Assembly: GCF_002163715.1 (NCBI RefSeq) | Contig: NZ_CP015698.1 | Span: 930,001-994,000 of the forward strand | Length of the DNA stretch: 64,000 nt | Reading direction: 5' to 3' | Source of the DNA: Curvibacter sp. AEP1-3 | GTDB lineage: Bacteria > Pseudomonadota > Gammaproteobacteria > Burkholderiales > Burkholderiaceae_C | Shown here: one piece after another, positions 46,571-55,509 of the stretch | How the letters are laid out: each line of letters starts with the position of its first letter | Position numbering within the stretch: the first letter of the stretch is position 1 | The notes under the pieces: model-generated | Seen by the model: the letters and a program-made list of their open reading frames with translations, nothing else | The model's database searches: none | Told to the model about the DNA's origin: nothing | Made by a program: the position numbers and the translations under genes

Positions 46571-46795
46571 TCAAAATCCCTTGAGTGTTAACCCTGACAA
46601 GCTTGAAGACCACTGCAATAGTGCGCCTCTGTGCACCAACACACAACGACAAAATATATCATATTGAATATATTGAACATAATTTTTGTTAAAAACATTT
46701 TTCACAATGAAATAAGTTCAGTGTTCTGAAAAATCGTTAGGCCGCCAACCAGACTGCCTACAATGCAGGCCCTGCTTCCCTTCCAGCGCGCCGCC

Positions 46796-47584
46796 ATGAC
46801 GAACCCCCATTCCGCTTCTCCCGACACCCCCGATGCAGCCTCCCAGCCTGAGGAAGTGGCCAAGCCCTTCATGCGGACTATCAAGAGTTTTGTGAAGCGC
46901 GCCGGGCGCATGGGCAGTGGGCAGGAACGCGCCATGGCCGAGTTGGGTCCCCAGTTTCTGGTGCCCTACCAGCCATCTGCTATCAATTTCGAAGCGGTCT
47001 TCGCAGGCGCGGCGGGCGCCGAAGCTCCGAACGATGCCAAACGCCCGGTGGTGCTGGAAATCGGCTTCGGCATGGGCGAGGCCACAGCACAGATCGCCCT
47101 GACCCTGCCGGACACCAACTTTTTGTGCTGTGAGGTGCATGAGCCCGGCGTGGGCGCCTTGCTCAAGCGCATCGGCGAGCACAACATCCCCAACATCCGT
47201 ATCTGCAACCACGATGCGGTGGAAGTCATTGACCACATGCTTCCGTTGGCCAGCCTGGACGGCGTGCACATCTTCTTCCCCGACCCCTGGCACAAGACCA
47301 AGCACAACAAGCGACGTCTGATCCAGTCGCCTTTGGTTGCCAAGTTGGCAGCCCGCCTCAAGCCAGGGGGCTACCTGCATGCCGCCACCGACTGGCAGCC
47401 TTATGCGGAGCAGATCCTGGAAGTGCTCAGCGCGGAACCCAAACTCAAAAACCGCGCGCTGCCGGAGCACCCCGAACTGGTGGGCTACTCCCCCAAACCG
47501 CACTATCGTCCACTCACCAAGTTTGAGAACCGCGGTATCAAACTGGGCCACGGCGTGTGGGACGTGGTATTCGAGCGCGTTTGA
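46796..47584 (+). CDS. trmB: tRNA (guanine-N7)-methyltransferase
   Basis: Methylates G46 of tRNAs with S-adenosylmethionine. 262 aa with the SAM motif [16 protein letters not shown], the [13 protein letters not shown] catalytic/tRNA-binding segment ([15 protein letters not shown]) and the C-terminal TKFENRG motif. The ATG at 46796 is chosen; an in-frame ATG 33 nt upstream is possible. The N-terminal ~60 residues are a variable extension, and the segment [17 protein letters not shown] before the SAM motif is encoded by a dispersed repeat. Confidence 0.94.
   Translation: MTNPHSASPDTPDAASQPEEVAKPFMRTIKSFVKRAGRMGSGQERAMAELGPQFLVPYQPSAINFEAVFAGAAGAEAPNDAKRPVVLEIGFGMGEATAQIALTLPDTNFLCCEVHEPGVGALLKRIGEHNIPNIRICNHDAVEVIDHMLPLASLDGVHIFFPDPWHKTKHNKRRLIQSPLVAKLAARLKPGGYLHAATDWQPYAEQILEVLSAEPKLKNRALPEHPELVGYSPKPHYRPLTKFENRGIKLGHGVWDVVFERV
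46979..47025 (+). repeat. Dispersed ~50-bp repeat, copy 10, inside trmB
   Basis: Plus-strand GCTATCAATTTCGAAGCGGT then CTTCGCA, a spacer and GGGCGCCGAAGC; the most diverged copy. It is translated as [16 protein letters not shown]. Confidence 0.65.
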
Positions 47585-47617
47585 ACCTGCCTCGCACCCG
47601 GCAGTAGCCCCCCCGCC

Positions 47618-48544
47618 ATGGAGCGCCCCCGGCCTCAAGCCCCAGCGGCCCGCCACGGCGTACGCCCCAGCTGCGTAGTGGTGACGCCGGGGCCTTGGGC
47701 CAACCTGCTCGATTTCTTTCGCCAGCGATTTATCGCGGTGCCGGCGAGCACTTGGCAAGCACGGTTTGCGTCGGGGGACATCCTCGATGTGGAGGGCCAC
47801 TCTGCACGGCCCACTGATGCGGCCGCGGCAGGAAAGCGCCTGTACTACTACCGTGAAGTGCCTGATGAACCCGCCATTCCGTTTCAGGAAGAAGTAATCT
47901 GGCAAGACGAGCACCTGCTGGTCGTGGATAAACCGCACTTTCTGCCGGTGGTGCCCAGCGGAAAACATGTCCGCGAAACGCTGCTCGCCCGCCTGCAGCT
48001 GCGCTTGAATCTGCCTGACCTCTCACCCGTCCACCGCATAGACAAAGACACAGCGGGATTGGTGATGTTTTCCATCCAGCAAGCCGGACGCAACGCCTAC
48101 CAAGGCCTGTTCCGCGAACGGCGCGTGACTAAAACTTACGAATGCATAGCCCCGTGGAAGCCGGGCCTTGTCTGGCCGGTGCACCGAGAAACTCGCATTG
48201 GCAATGCAGAACACTTCATGCAACAAACCGAAGTGCCGGGCGAGATAAATGCCATCACGGACATAGCACCGCTCGAAGTAACGGGCGATTGGGCCCGCTA
48301 CGCGCTACGCCCGCTGACCGGACAACGCCACCAGTTGCGGGTGCATATGCACGCGCTCGGTTTGCCCATCTTGTTTGACGGCATTTACCCGGTGCTGACT
48401 CCGGAAGGTGCCAATGACTACCGCCGCCCCCTGCAACTGCTGGCCCGCACCTTGGAGTTCGTCGATCCTCTCAGCGGAGAACAGCGCAGATTCGAGAGCC
48501 GGCGCACGCTTATGCCGCTGGAAGAAGTGCCTCCAGCGTGTTGA
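47618..48544 (+). CDS. RluA-family RNA pseudouridine synthase
   Basis: 308 aa, RNA-modifying isomerase. The catalytic aspartate is in HRIDKDTAGLVMFS (RluA form HRLDxxTSG). Other family blocks: VDKPHFLPVVPSG, TGQRHQLRVHMHALGLPILF with the conserved Arg, and the closing LLARTLEF. The target (rRNA or tRNA site) is not clear. Start at 47618 (MERPRPQAPAARHG). Its last 35 bases overlap the end of the convergent HD-GYP gene. Confidence 0.9.
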   Translation: MERPRPQAPAARHGVRPSCVVVTPGPWANLLDFFRQRFIAVPASTWQARFASGDILDVEGHSARPTDAAAAGKRLYYYREVPDEPAIPFQEEVIWQDEHLLVVDKPHFLPVVPSGKHVRETLLARLQLRLNLPDLSPVHRIDKDTAGLVMFSIQQAGRNAYQGLFRERRVTKTYECIAPWKPGLVWPVHRETRIGNAEHFMQQTEVPGEINAITDIAPLEVTGDWARYALRPLTGQRHQLRVHMHALGLPILFDGIYPVLTPEGANDYRRPLQLLARTLEFVDPLSGEQRRFESRRTLMPLEEVPPAC

Positions 48545-51422
48545 TATCAACCTCATCGCGCTGCGCTGGCAGCATGAATTTGTCGGCAAAGGTCTGCCAG
48601 ATACCACTGCGCAAGAAGTAACGGAAAAGTTCAGCATCAATGTGCTGGTCCTTGGCCATGAAGGCCATGATGCGCAATGACTCCGACACAGTTTTGGCAC
48701 TCTTGTATGGACGATCAGCCGCGGTCAATGCCTCGAAAATGTCAGCCAATGCCATCACGCGGTCCGGCAGCGAGAGCTGCTCTGCAGTGAGTTTGCGCGG
48801 GTAGCCCCGGCCATCCAGCTTTTCGTGGTGATTGGCAGCAATTTCCGGGACGCGGGCCAGATGTTCGGGCCAAGGCAAACTGCGCAACATGACCAGCGTC
48901 TGCACGATGTGGTCATTGATTTTGAAGCGATCTTCTTCCGTCAGGGTGCCCCTGCGGATGCCCAGGTTGTAAAGCTCACCCATGTTCTGGGCGTTGGCCG
49001 GCAATGCCATGTCGAAGCCATGCACATTGGCCGGGTTGCCCTTTTCAACCGCCGGTCTGCGCTGGCCCCAAGGCACCACGTGCTCCGGCAAGTCGGCCAG
49101 TAGAGCCTCTTGCGCCGGCAAGACGTCCGACACCCCTCCCATGCGTCGCAATTCCTCAGCGGCAAGGCCGGCCCGCTTGTCAAAATGGCGCGTCCATGGG
49201 GTGGCAGCGATCGCTTGCAAGCGGGTAAGGTCCGCGTCGGCCATGAATTCACCGCCCACGTTGCAACGGGCTACAAAGTTGAAGTCATCTATCAGCTGTG
49301 CTCGGGCTGCCGCCAGCCGGTCGGCGGCTTCACCGGCATCCCTGCCGGCTTGCACCTGTTTCAGCGAGGCAATTTCCGCATCGCGCCAGAGCACTTCAAA
49401 GCGCATGCGTACCTCGTGAATCCGGTTGTAAATCGTCTCCAGCTTGGTCGCTTTGTCAATGATGTGCTCCGGACTGGTGACTTTGCCGCAGTCATGCAGC
49501 CAGGCAGCCAAGTGGAACTCGTAACGCTGCTCTTCAGTCAATCGGAAGTTTGCATACGGTCCGCTATGTTCCGCCGCCAGGCTATCTACCAACATGCCTG
49601 CCAGGCGAGGCACGCGCTCGCAGTGTCCCCCGGTATAGGGACTTTTGGCGTCGATGGCGCCTGCCATGAGTTTGATGATGGCATCCAACAGTGCCTTCTG
49701 CGAAGCCAACAACTGCCGGGTCTCAATAGCTACGGCAAGGCTGCCTGATAGCTTGCGAACAAACTCGGTGAATGCGGGCGCAGAGTGACGTTCGTCCGCG
49801 GCATATTGCACTACCAACAAGCCTTCGAGGGTTCCGGTCCTGCCGCGCAACTCTTGCCGCAATACCGGAGCATGGTCCGCAGAAATCACCGCTGAATCAG
49901 AGGAACCGGCAGGGGCATAGCACATCGCCAGCTCAGTGAAGCCGACCACGTTACCCTCTAAGGCCGCCTGAATCATCTTCTGCTGCTTGCCATCCCACAA
50001 ATACACTGCGCCACCTGTGCATCGGGTCGCGTGGACTAGCTGCCTGAGCACCTTGGCTAGCATGTCTTCCACATCCCGTTCGCTGGCCATGGTGTGGGAT
50101 ATGTCCAGAAAGGTCTCAATCGTCTGTCCGGTGTCGTTCAGGGCCGCAGCCAGTCGGTTCACCTCAAGAACCCAGCTATCCCGCTCCTTCTGATCATGAA
50201 AATCAAAGCCGACCATCCGTGCCGCCTTCGATGTCAATCGGTCCAGGCTTCTGCCGATCGTCGCCCCCGCCAGCCAGCCCAAGGGCAACAGAGCCAGAAC
50301 GACCACAGCGATCAATATCCCGAGATTGCGCCTTTTGTGGCGTAAATCCCCCAGCAAATCGTCGCTAGGGGCGGTAACCAGCAATTGGTGCTCCTCGCCC
50401 CGCCATCCGTTGAACGGAAGCACCACGCCCAACCACTCCACACCCTCCACATCGAACAAGGCCACCTGTCCCGGACGGGGTTGCAGCGACTGCAATGCAG
50501 CCAACGCAGGTACGCCGGTCTCGGTGACCGGGGCAAACCGGATTTTGTCGCCATCGCGCTGCAACACCTTACCCATGTCCGGATAGGCGAGCACCGTGCC
50601 TTGTCTGTCGACCAGTGCCAGTTCGGCATGGGGCGACATGCGCAGCCCTTCCATACCTTTGGCAAGGTCGTCCAGAACCACATCGATGCCGAACACCGAG
50701 CCCCCCGAAGCGCCACTACGGCTCATGGACAGACCCAGTTGCCGTGTGGAGAAAAAAACATAGGGCAGCGAAGTCTGCGTTTCCGAGGTGTGCTGGGCTT
50801 CTTGAAACCAGCCACGCGTTCTCGGGTCGAATCGGTATGCCGCTTGGGCGCGGCGTTGGATCAGCCTCAGGGAGGCGGTATAGAAAAGGTATTCCCCACG
50901 AACTTGCCCCGATGGGCTTCGCTCAATGCTTTGCACCAGGAAATTGGACATGGGGGGCGCTTCGAAAAGCTTGCGTACCTCGGGCGTATCCAGCGGCCGA
51001 ACCAGAAAGAACTCCCCGGTTTCATAGCCCACGTAAATAGCCGACGCCAAGGGGTTACCCGCCAATACATCTGCCAGCGTTTGCAGGCGTTGCAAGCGCT
51101 GATCCAGTGTCGTCGCAGACGCCAATGAGCTCGTTGACAACAGGTGCAGAGTTACCTGGGCCGGCTCCAGCATCCGATAGGACTTTTCGGTGATCAGTTT
51201 GCTCGCGTCGATGGCGCTGCGTGAGGCCGTATCCAACAAACTTTGCCGGGCACCTTGCCAACCCACACTGATGATCAGTGCTGCCAGCACCAGCATGGAA
51301 AGGACCACCGCCGACGCTATTGACAAGCGTATGGGCCAGCCACGCCGCGCTGTCACTTGCGACGGGCTTAGACCTGACTCATGACTATCTTCACCAGGTG
51401 ATAAACCCCGTGGATCCGGCAT
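48510..51422 (-). CDS. Membrane sensor with GAF and HD-GYP-type phosphohydrolase domains
   Basis: 970 aa. TM1 at residues 33-55, a periplasmic Cache-like sensor (60-360), TM2 near 372-395 (NLGILIAVVVLALLPLGWLA), a HAMP-like linker, a GAF domain (about 450-590), and a C-terminal HD-GYP domain. The HD pair is His643-Asp644 (AWLHDCGK); the second half begins with HHEKLDGRGYP (His865), followed by DRVMALADIFEALTAADRPY. In ordinary HD-GYP domains these motifs are about 60 residues apart; here they are about 220 apart, so some 155-165 residues are inserted. It probably hydrolyses cyclic di-GMP, though the insertion may change that. Confidence 0.88.
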   Translation of the reverse strand: MPDPRGLSPGEDSHESGLSPSQVTARRGWPIRLSIASAVVLSMLVLAALIISVGWQGARQSLLDTASRSAIDASKLITEKSYRMLEPAQVTLHLLSTSSLASATTLDQRLQRLQTLADVLAGNPLASAIYVGYETGEFFLVRPLDTPEVRKLFEAPPMSNFLVQSIERSPSGQVRGEYLFYTASLRLIQRRAQAAYRFDPRTRGWFQEAQHTSETQTSLPYVFFSTRQLGLSMSRSGASGGSVFGIDVVLDDLAKGMEGLRMSPHAELALVDRQGTVLAYPDMGKVLQRDGDKIRFAPVTETGVPALAALQSLQPRPGQVALFDVEGVEWLGVVLPFNGWRGEEHQLLVTAPSDDLLGDLRHKRRNLGILIAVVVLALLPLGWLAGATIGRSLDRLTSKAARMVGFDFHDQKERDSWVLEVNRLAAALNDTGQTIETFLDISHTMASERDVEDMLAKVLRQLVHATRCTGGAVYLWDGKQQKMIQAALEGNVVGFTELAMCYAPAGSSDSAVISADHAPVLRQELRGRTGTLEGLLVVQYAADERHSAPAFTEFVRKLSGSLAVAIETRQLLASQKALLDAIIKLMAGAIDAKSPYTGGHCERVPRLAGMLVDSLAAEHSGPYANFRLTEEQRYEFHLAAWLHDCGKVTSPEHIIDKATKLETIYNRIHEVRMRFEVLWRDAEIASLKQVQAGRDAGEAADRLAAARAQLIDDFNFVARCNVGGEFMADADLTRLQAIAATPWTRHFDKRAGLAAEELRRMGGVSDVLPAQEALLADLPEHVVPWGQRRPAVEKGNPANVHGFDMALPANAQNMGELYNLGIRRGTLTEEDRFKINDHIVQTLVMLRSLPWPEHLARVPEIAANHHEKLDGRGYPRKLTAEQLSLPDRVMALADIFEALTAADRPYKSAKTVSESLRIMAFMAKDQHIDAELFRYFLRSGIWQTFADKFMLPAQRDEVDINTLEALLPAA

Positions 51423-51494
51423 GGACGCTCCCTGTTAATGCGTTTGTTAGCCACGAGAATAAAACAGAAACAACTCAACTGCACCTTTTGACAG

Positions 51495-52571
51495 TCAGGG
51501 CTTAGGCTGGCTCTTGGTCTCAGTACCTTGTGAATCCGGCTTGATACCGCTGCGCAGAGCTTCTGCCTGCTTCTGAGCTTGGTAGGCTTTTTGGGCGGCA
51601 TAGACCTGTAGGCTAGCCAAAGTAGCGGCGGACGGTGCTGCCCCAGCCGGCGAGGCTCGCATCAGTGCCTCGAAGCTTTGCCGATAGGGTTGAACCACCT
51701 CTGCATCCATTCGACCAGCGATTGATTCAAACGATGCTCCACTATTTTGAACATCATTCAAAATTGAATTCCAATGTTCATTGATTCGCTCATCGTCAGA
51801 AATGAACCGTTGGATGCTTTGGCGAACCTTTACTTCTTCGCCTAGGCGATATGCCGGTTCGGGCAAAACCAATCCAAGGACAACAATGGAAGAAATCAAT
51901 GCCATTGCGGACAGCCACGGACGCACACCCGCGGCAGGGCTGGAGGGCGTCCATGGGCTAAGCAGCAATCCTGCCCACAATATGCCGGCCACCAAGCCTC
52001 CGCCATGTGCCGCGTTATCTATGCCCGGCATGAACCAACCCAAGGCCAGCATCAGCACTGAAAAGCCCAGAGCCCCGCCAAAAAGCCACCGGAATTCGCC
52101 GGCCTCCACCTGTTTTCGCTCGACCCACAAAAACACCATCAAGGCTCCATACAGGCCGAACACCGCGCCAGACGCACCACCGGACACCGCGCGGTTACCC
52201 TGCACCACCAAAGACAACAAGTTTCCACAAACGCCGGCACCAAGGTAGAGGGCTGCGAAGCGCCAACGTCCTAACAGACGCTCCAGCAAGCGACCAATAT
52301 CCCACAGCGCCCACATATTTACCGCCAAGTGCCACATCCCGAAGTGGATGAACATGGCACTGCCAAGTCGCCACCATTGGCCGTCCTGGGTAGCCGGAGC
52401 AAAGTTCGCACCCCAATCGAGCTGCACCCCGTGAACCGCATGCCACCAACCACCACCCGCCGCTGCAATCGCAAGAAATACCAAAATGTTCAGCGCGATG
52501 AGACCCACCGTCACCGGGGCCTCTCGTGCGGGCGCGCGCATGAGGTCTGTCAGTGCAGTGGGGGTAGACAT
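51495..52571 (-). CDS. Rhomboid family intramembrane serine protease
   Basis: 358 aa from the ATG at 52571 (MSTPTALTDLMRAP); other starts in frame are an ATG at 52589 and a GTG at 52598. Six or seven TM segments with the catalytic serine in GASGAVFGLYG (Ser134) and the catalytic histidine in DNAAHGGGLVAG (His189), plus HFGMWHLAVNMWAL. After the membrane domain there is a soluble ~100-residue tail; the bases coding for its first part (51721-51780) are only 30% GC. Substrate unknown. Same strand as the three genes upstream. Confidence 0.9.
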   Translation of the reverse strand: MSTPTALTDLMRAPAREAPVTVGLIALNILVFLAIAAAGGGWWHAVHGVQLDWGANFAPATQDGQWWRLGSAMFIHFGMWHLAVNMWALWDIGRLLERLLGRWRFAALYLGAGVCGNLLSLVVQGNRAVSGGASGAVFGLYGALMVFLWVERKQVEAGEFRWLFGGALGFSVLMLALGWFMPGIDNAAHGGGLVAGILWAGLLLSPWTPSSPAAGVRPWLSAMALISSIVVLGLVLPEPAYRLGEEVKVRQSIQRFISDDERINEHWNSILNDVQNSGASFESIAGRMDAEVVQPYRQSFEALMRASPAGAAPSAATLASLQVYAAQKAYQAQKQAEALRSGIKPDSQGTETKSQPKP

Positions 52572-52627
52572 GGAAACATCAGACGGCATAAGTGACACAG
52601 TCTACGACCAGGTTTTATGCGAACAGC

Positions 52628-53740
52628 CTATCGCCCGAAAGGTGCGGCCAAGGGCTCGCCCACCAGTACACCCTGCGCTGGCCAGGCCACGCTGCGCCAA
52701 TAAGCCTCAAGGGCAGTAGCACCTTGCAAATAGTTCAACAGCAGCACTTGCGGGTGGGGAAACTTTTGCCAATGGTTGCAAGGTTCGCTAACTGTGCCGT
52801 AGCTTGCCGTAGCACCAGCTTCCAGCCATTCAAGCGCCGTCATTTGCCCTGTAGTGTTGTTGAGTTGGCCGCCAAACGAAGTAAGGTGGTCTGCCAACGC
52901 ACCGGGCAGCCAGTCAATGTTGGCGGGGTTCTCCACCCGCACTGCTCCCGTCTGGTAAAGCACGACCCGGCCGGGAAGCTCTGCCTTGTCGCTTTGCACC
53001 CGGAGCTGCGCCCCCAGCGGCAGCATGGGGTCCGGCTGACCCATGGATGGCATTGGCGGATACCACGCTGCACGCACGTTGCGGGCCGCATCTGCGGTGC
53101 GCAACAGCACCATGCTGGCAAGCGGCACGCCCCGCTTGCCCAGTTGCCGATCAGAGGCTATGCCGCGATCGATCAGCGCTATCCCACTCGCCACGGTTTT
53201 GCCCGCAAGCAATATGCTGGGGCGCACTCCAAAATCAGTAAACGGCCGGACACTGGCTTGGTTGAACAGCACCGAAGGTGCGCTTGGCGCACAAGTCTGG
53301 CTGCAAAGCTCGGGCACAAAGCCCAGCGTCAACGCTGACGTGATGGAGTTGCATTCCACGGCATATGGCTGCGTCCATGCCAAGGCGAGTGCCTGCACCT
53401 TGGGCCCCATCGCAGACTTGATTTCCAGAGCGAGCGCTTCAAACTCAGCAACATTCAGCGAGGCCTTCACCGGCATGGCGACCCGAAGCACCTGATCAGC
53501 AGGTATGCCGCGCTGGCGGGCATACTGCTCACCCACTGCCAAGGAATAAGGGTCGTTGATGTTGATAACCAGCCCCATGTCTGCGGCGCCGAGGTGTCCG
53601 GTCACCCGTGGGACGCTGACCCACAACGGTTTGGCAGGCGAGACGCTTTGCGAAGCCACGGGGACAGACACCACGAACAGCACGAATCCGGCACAGATTG
53701 CCAGTCGCCACATACCTTTCAAATCAAGCCAGCTCTGCAT
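52628..53740 (-). CDS. TIGR03790-type protein, function unknown
   Basis: 370-aa protein with a signal peptide (AICAGFVLFVVSVPVASQS). The segment GLVININDPYSLAVGEQYAR, QRGIPADQVLRVAMPVKASL is typical of the TIGR03790 family; later blocks are LALAWTQPYAVECNSITSAL and TALEWLEAGATASYGTVSEP. No catalytic residues are established for this family. Its start overlaps the pabBC stop by 17 bases, indicating coupling, although the functions have no obvious link. Confidence 0.8.
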   Translation of the reverse strand: MQSWLDLKGMWRLAICAGFVLFVVSVPVASQSVSPAKPLWVSVPRVTGHLGAADMGLVININDPYSLAVGEQYARQRGIPADQVLRVAMPVKASLNVAEFEALALEIKSAMGPKVQALALAWTQPYAVECNSITSALTLGFVPELCSQTCAPSAPSVLFNQASVRPFTDFGVRPSILLAGKTVASGIALIDRGIASDRQLGKRGVPLASMVLLRTADAARNVRAAWYPPMPSMGQPDPMLPLGAQLRVQSDKAELPGRVVLYQTGAVRVENPANIDWLPGALADHLTSFGGQLNNTTGQMTALEWLEAGATASYGTVSEPCNHWQKFPHPQVLLLNYLQGATALEAYWRSVAWPAQGVLVGEPLAAPFGR

Positions 53741-55490
53741 TCAGCCAGCCCCGCAGGCTGTTGATAAATGCCATTCCTTGCACTTGGGGCAGATGCTCCA
53801 CACGCACCACCTGCTCTTTCAAGCGGCCCTGTGCCAGCAGCACTTCGCGCCCAACCCCCGGCAACATGCCGCAGGACAAGGGCGGCGTGACCCACTGTCC
53901 GCCGACAAGAAAAGCGATGTTTCCGCGCGTGCACTCTGTCACTTCGCCCTGCGTGTTGAAAAGAATGGTGTCAAACACCGCCGGGTCGGTCGGGGTAAAC
54001 GCGTCGTAATGGGAGCGGCGGGTGGTTTTGAAACGCACGAACTCGCCATGCGCCTCCTCCAACGGACGATCGGCCAGCTGCAGCGTCACCGGCACGGGCG
54101 TATCTGCGAGCGCAAACGCCTGGGCCGTACATTGACCATGCGGCTGCAACAGCAAGCGAATACGCCACGCGCCGGCGGGGTGTGATTGCACTACAGCAGC
54201 CAAGGTCTGCAGGACCTGCCCCTCATTCCACACAAAGCCAAAGTGCGCTGCCGCCCCTGCCATGCGTCGCAGATGCAAGGCCTGGTTGTGCACTACACCA
54301 TCGCGGAGTGCCAGGGTTTCTAGCAGCTCAAAGGGCTGGCTGGCCCTCTCCAGAAACATGCGCTTGCTGCGCCATTCCTGCCATTCGCCCTCGGCTTGCG
54401 CGTCAAAAGTAATGCCGCTACCAATACCGCAACGCGCCTGACCGCCACGCAATGTGACAGTCCGAATGGGCACATTGAAGGTCGCATGGCCACCCGGCCG
54501 CACCACGCCCACCGCGCCGCAATACACCCCGCGCGCATCCGGCTCCAGTGCCTTGATCTGGCGCATGGCCTGTACCTTGGGCGCGCCGGTGACCGAGCCG
54601 CAGGGGAACAAGGCAGCAAACACATCCCACAGACGCGTGCCTTCGCGGGTGGTGGCTATCACGTCGGAGGTCATCTGCCACACCGTGGGCAGCGCCTCCA
54701 AGTGAAACAAGCGAGGCACCTTCACGCTGAAGGGCTGCGCCACACGGGAGAGGTCGTTGCGGATCAAGTCCACAATCATGACGTTCTCGGCTTGCTCTTT
54801 GGGGGTGCTGCGCAAGCGCTCCGCGTTGGCTGCATCTTCCTGCGGGTTGGCGCCCCTTGCCGCGGTGCCCTTCATGGGGCGACTCAAGATACGCTGGCCG
54901 TCCCAGTCGAAAAACAGCTCCGGCGAAACGGATAACACCTGTTCGTCGCCGGTATTGATGAAGGCGCCATAGGCTCGCGGTTGCGAGCGACGTAAAGCCG
55001 CGAAGTAGGTCCACGCACTCTCTGCCGAGTTCGATGAGGGCGAGACTGGAAAAGATGCTTCCAGCTGCGCGGTGTAGTTCAACTGATAAAAATCACCGGC
55101 GGCAATCGCCTCATGGATGCGCGCCATGTTGGTATCGAACTCGTCGCGACTGAAGCGCGGAGTCCACTGCACATGCGGCTCAGGCCCTATGGGCCGCTGC
55201 ACATCCGCACCAGCCAAGGGCTGTGCGTGCACACCAAACCACACCAACGGACCTTCGACCGCATGAACTTGCAGCGCAGCATCAAAAGCTGGTGCCGCCT
55301 CATAGCGCACATAGCCCACGCACCAAAGACCCTGGCGGCTCAGCGCGTCCACTTGCTCCAGCACGGGCCGCACCTCATCGAGTGTGCGGGCTACCAGTAA
55401 TTGTTGTGGCTCGCCAAAAGCGAGACGCACAGAAGGTTCGCCTGCGTGGTAGGGATCGCCGAACTCCAGCAGCGCGCGGGGAATCGTCAT
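53724..55490 (-). CDS. pabB: Aminodeoxychorismate synthase component I fused to 4-amino-4-deoxychorismate lyase (PabB-PabC)
   Basis: Folate precursor enzyme of 588 aa. The PabB part (1-375) converts chorismate with ammonia to aminodeoxychorismate: DFYQLNYTAQLEASF, the KGT motif in RPMKGTAARG, RNDLSRVAQPFSVKVP and GSGITFDAQAEGEWQE are present. The PabC part (385-588), fold-type IV PLP enzyme, releases para-aminobenzoate; its PLP lysine is in RFKTTRRSHYDAF, and TECTRGNIAF is the cofactor loop. The start MTIPRALLEFGDP at 55490 is taken over one 6 nt upstream. The fusion is common in betaproteobacteria. A glutamine amidotransferase partner (PabA) is not in the window. Confidence 0.92.
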   Translation of the reverse strand: MTIPRALLEFGDPYHAGEPSVRLAFGEPQQLLVARTLDEVRPVLEQVDALSRQGLWCVGYVRYEAAPAFDAALQVHAVEGPLVWFGVHAQPLAGADVQRPIGPEPHVQWTPRFSRDEFDTNMARIHEAIAAGDFYQLNYTAQLEASFPVSPSSNSAESAWTYFAALRRSQPRAYGAFINTGDEQVLSVSPELFFDWDGQRILSRPMKGTAARGANPQEDAANAERLRSTPKEQAENVMIVDLIRNDLSRVAQPFSVKVPRLFHLEALPTVWQMTSDVIATTREGTRLWDVFAALFPCGSVTGAPKVQAMRQIKALEPDARGVYCGAVGVVRPGGHATFNVPIRTVTLRGGQARCGIGSGITFDAQAEGEWQEWRSKRMFLERASQPFELLETLALRDGVVHNQALHLRRMAGAAAHFGFVWNEGQVLQTLAAVVQSHPAGAWRIRLLLQPHGQCTAQAFALADTPVPVTLQLADRPLEEAHGEFVRFKTTRRSHYDAFTPTDPAVFDTILFNTQGEVTECTRGNIAFLVGGQWVTPPLSCGMLPGVGREVLLAQGRLKEQVVRVEHLPQVQGMAFINSLRGWLNAELA

Positions 55491-55509
55491 GAACAAGTAC
55501 GCTACAGAC

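Noticed and set aside
46571-46795. Flagellar-type (sigma-28) promoter for the chemoreceptors
   Set aside because: The AT-rich gap has no convincing match to the TAAA-N15-GCCGATAA pattern. Apart from AT-richness I see nothing firm in this gap.
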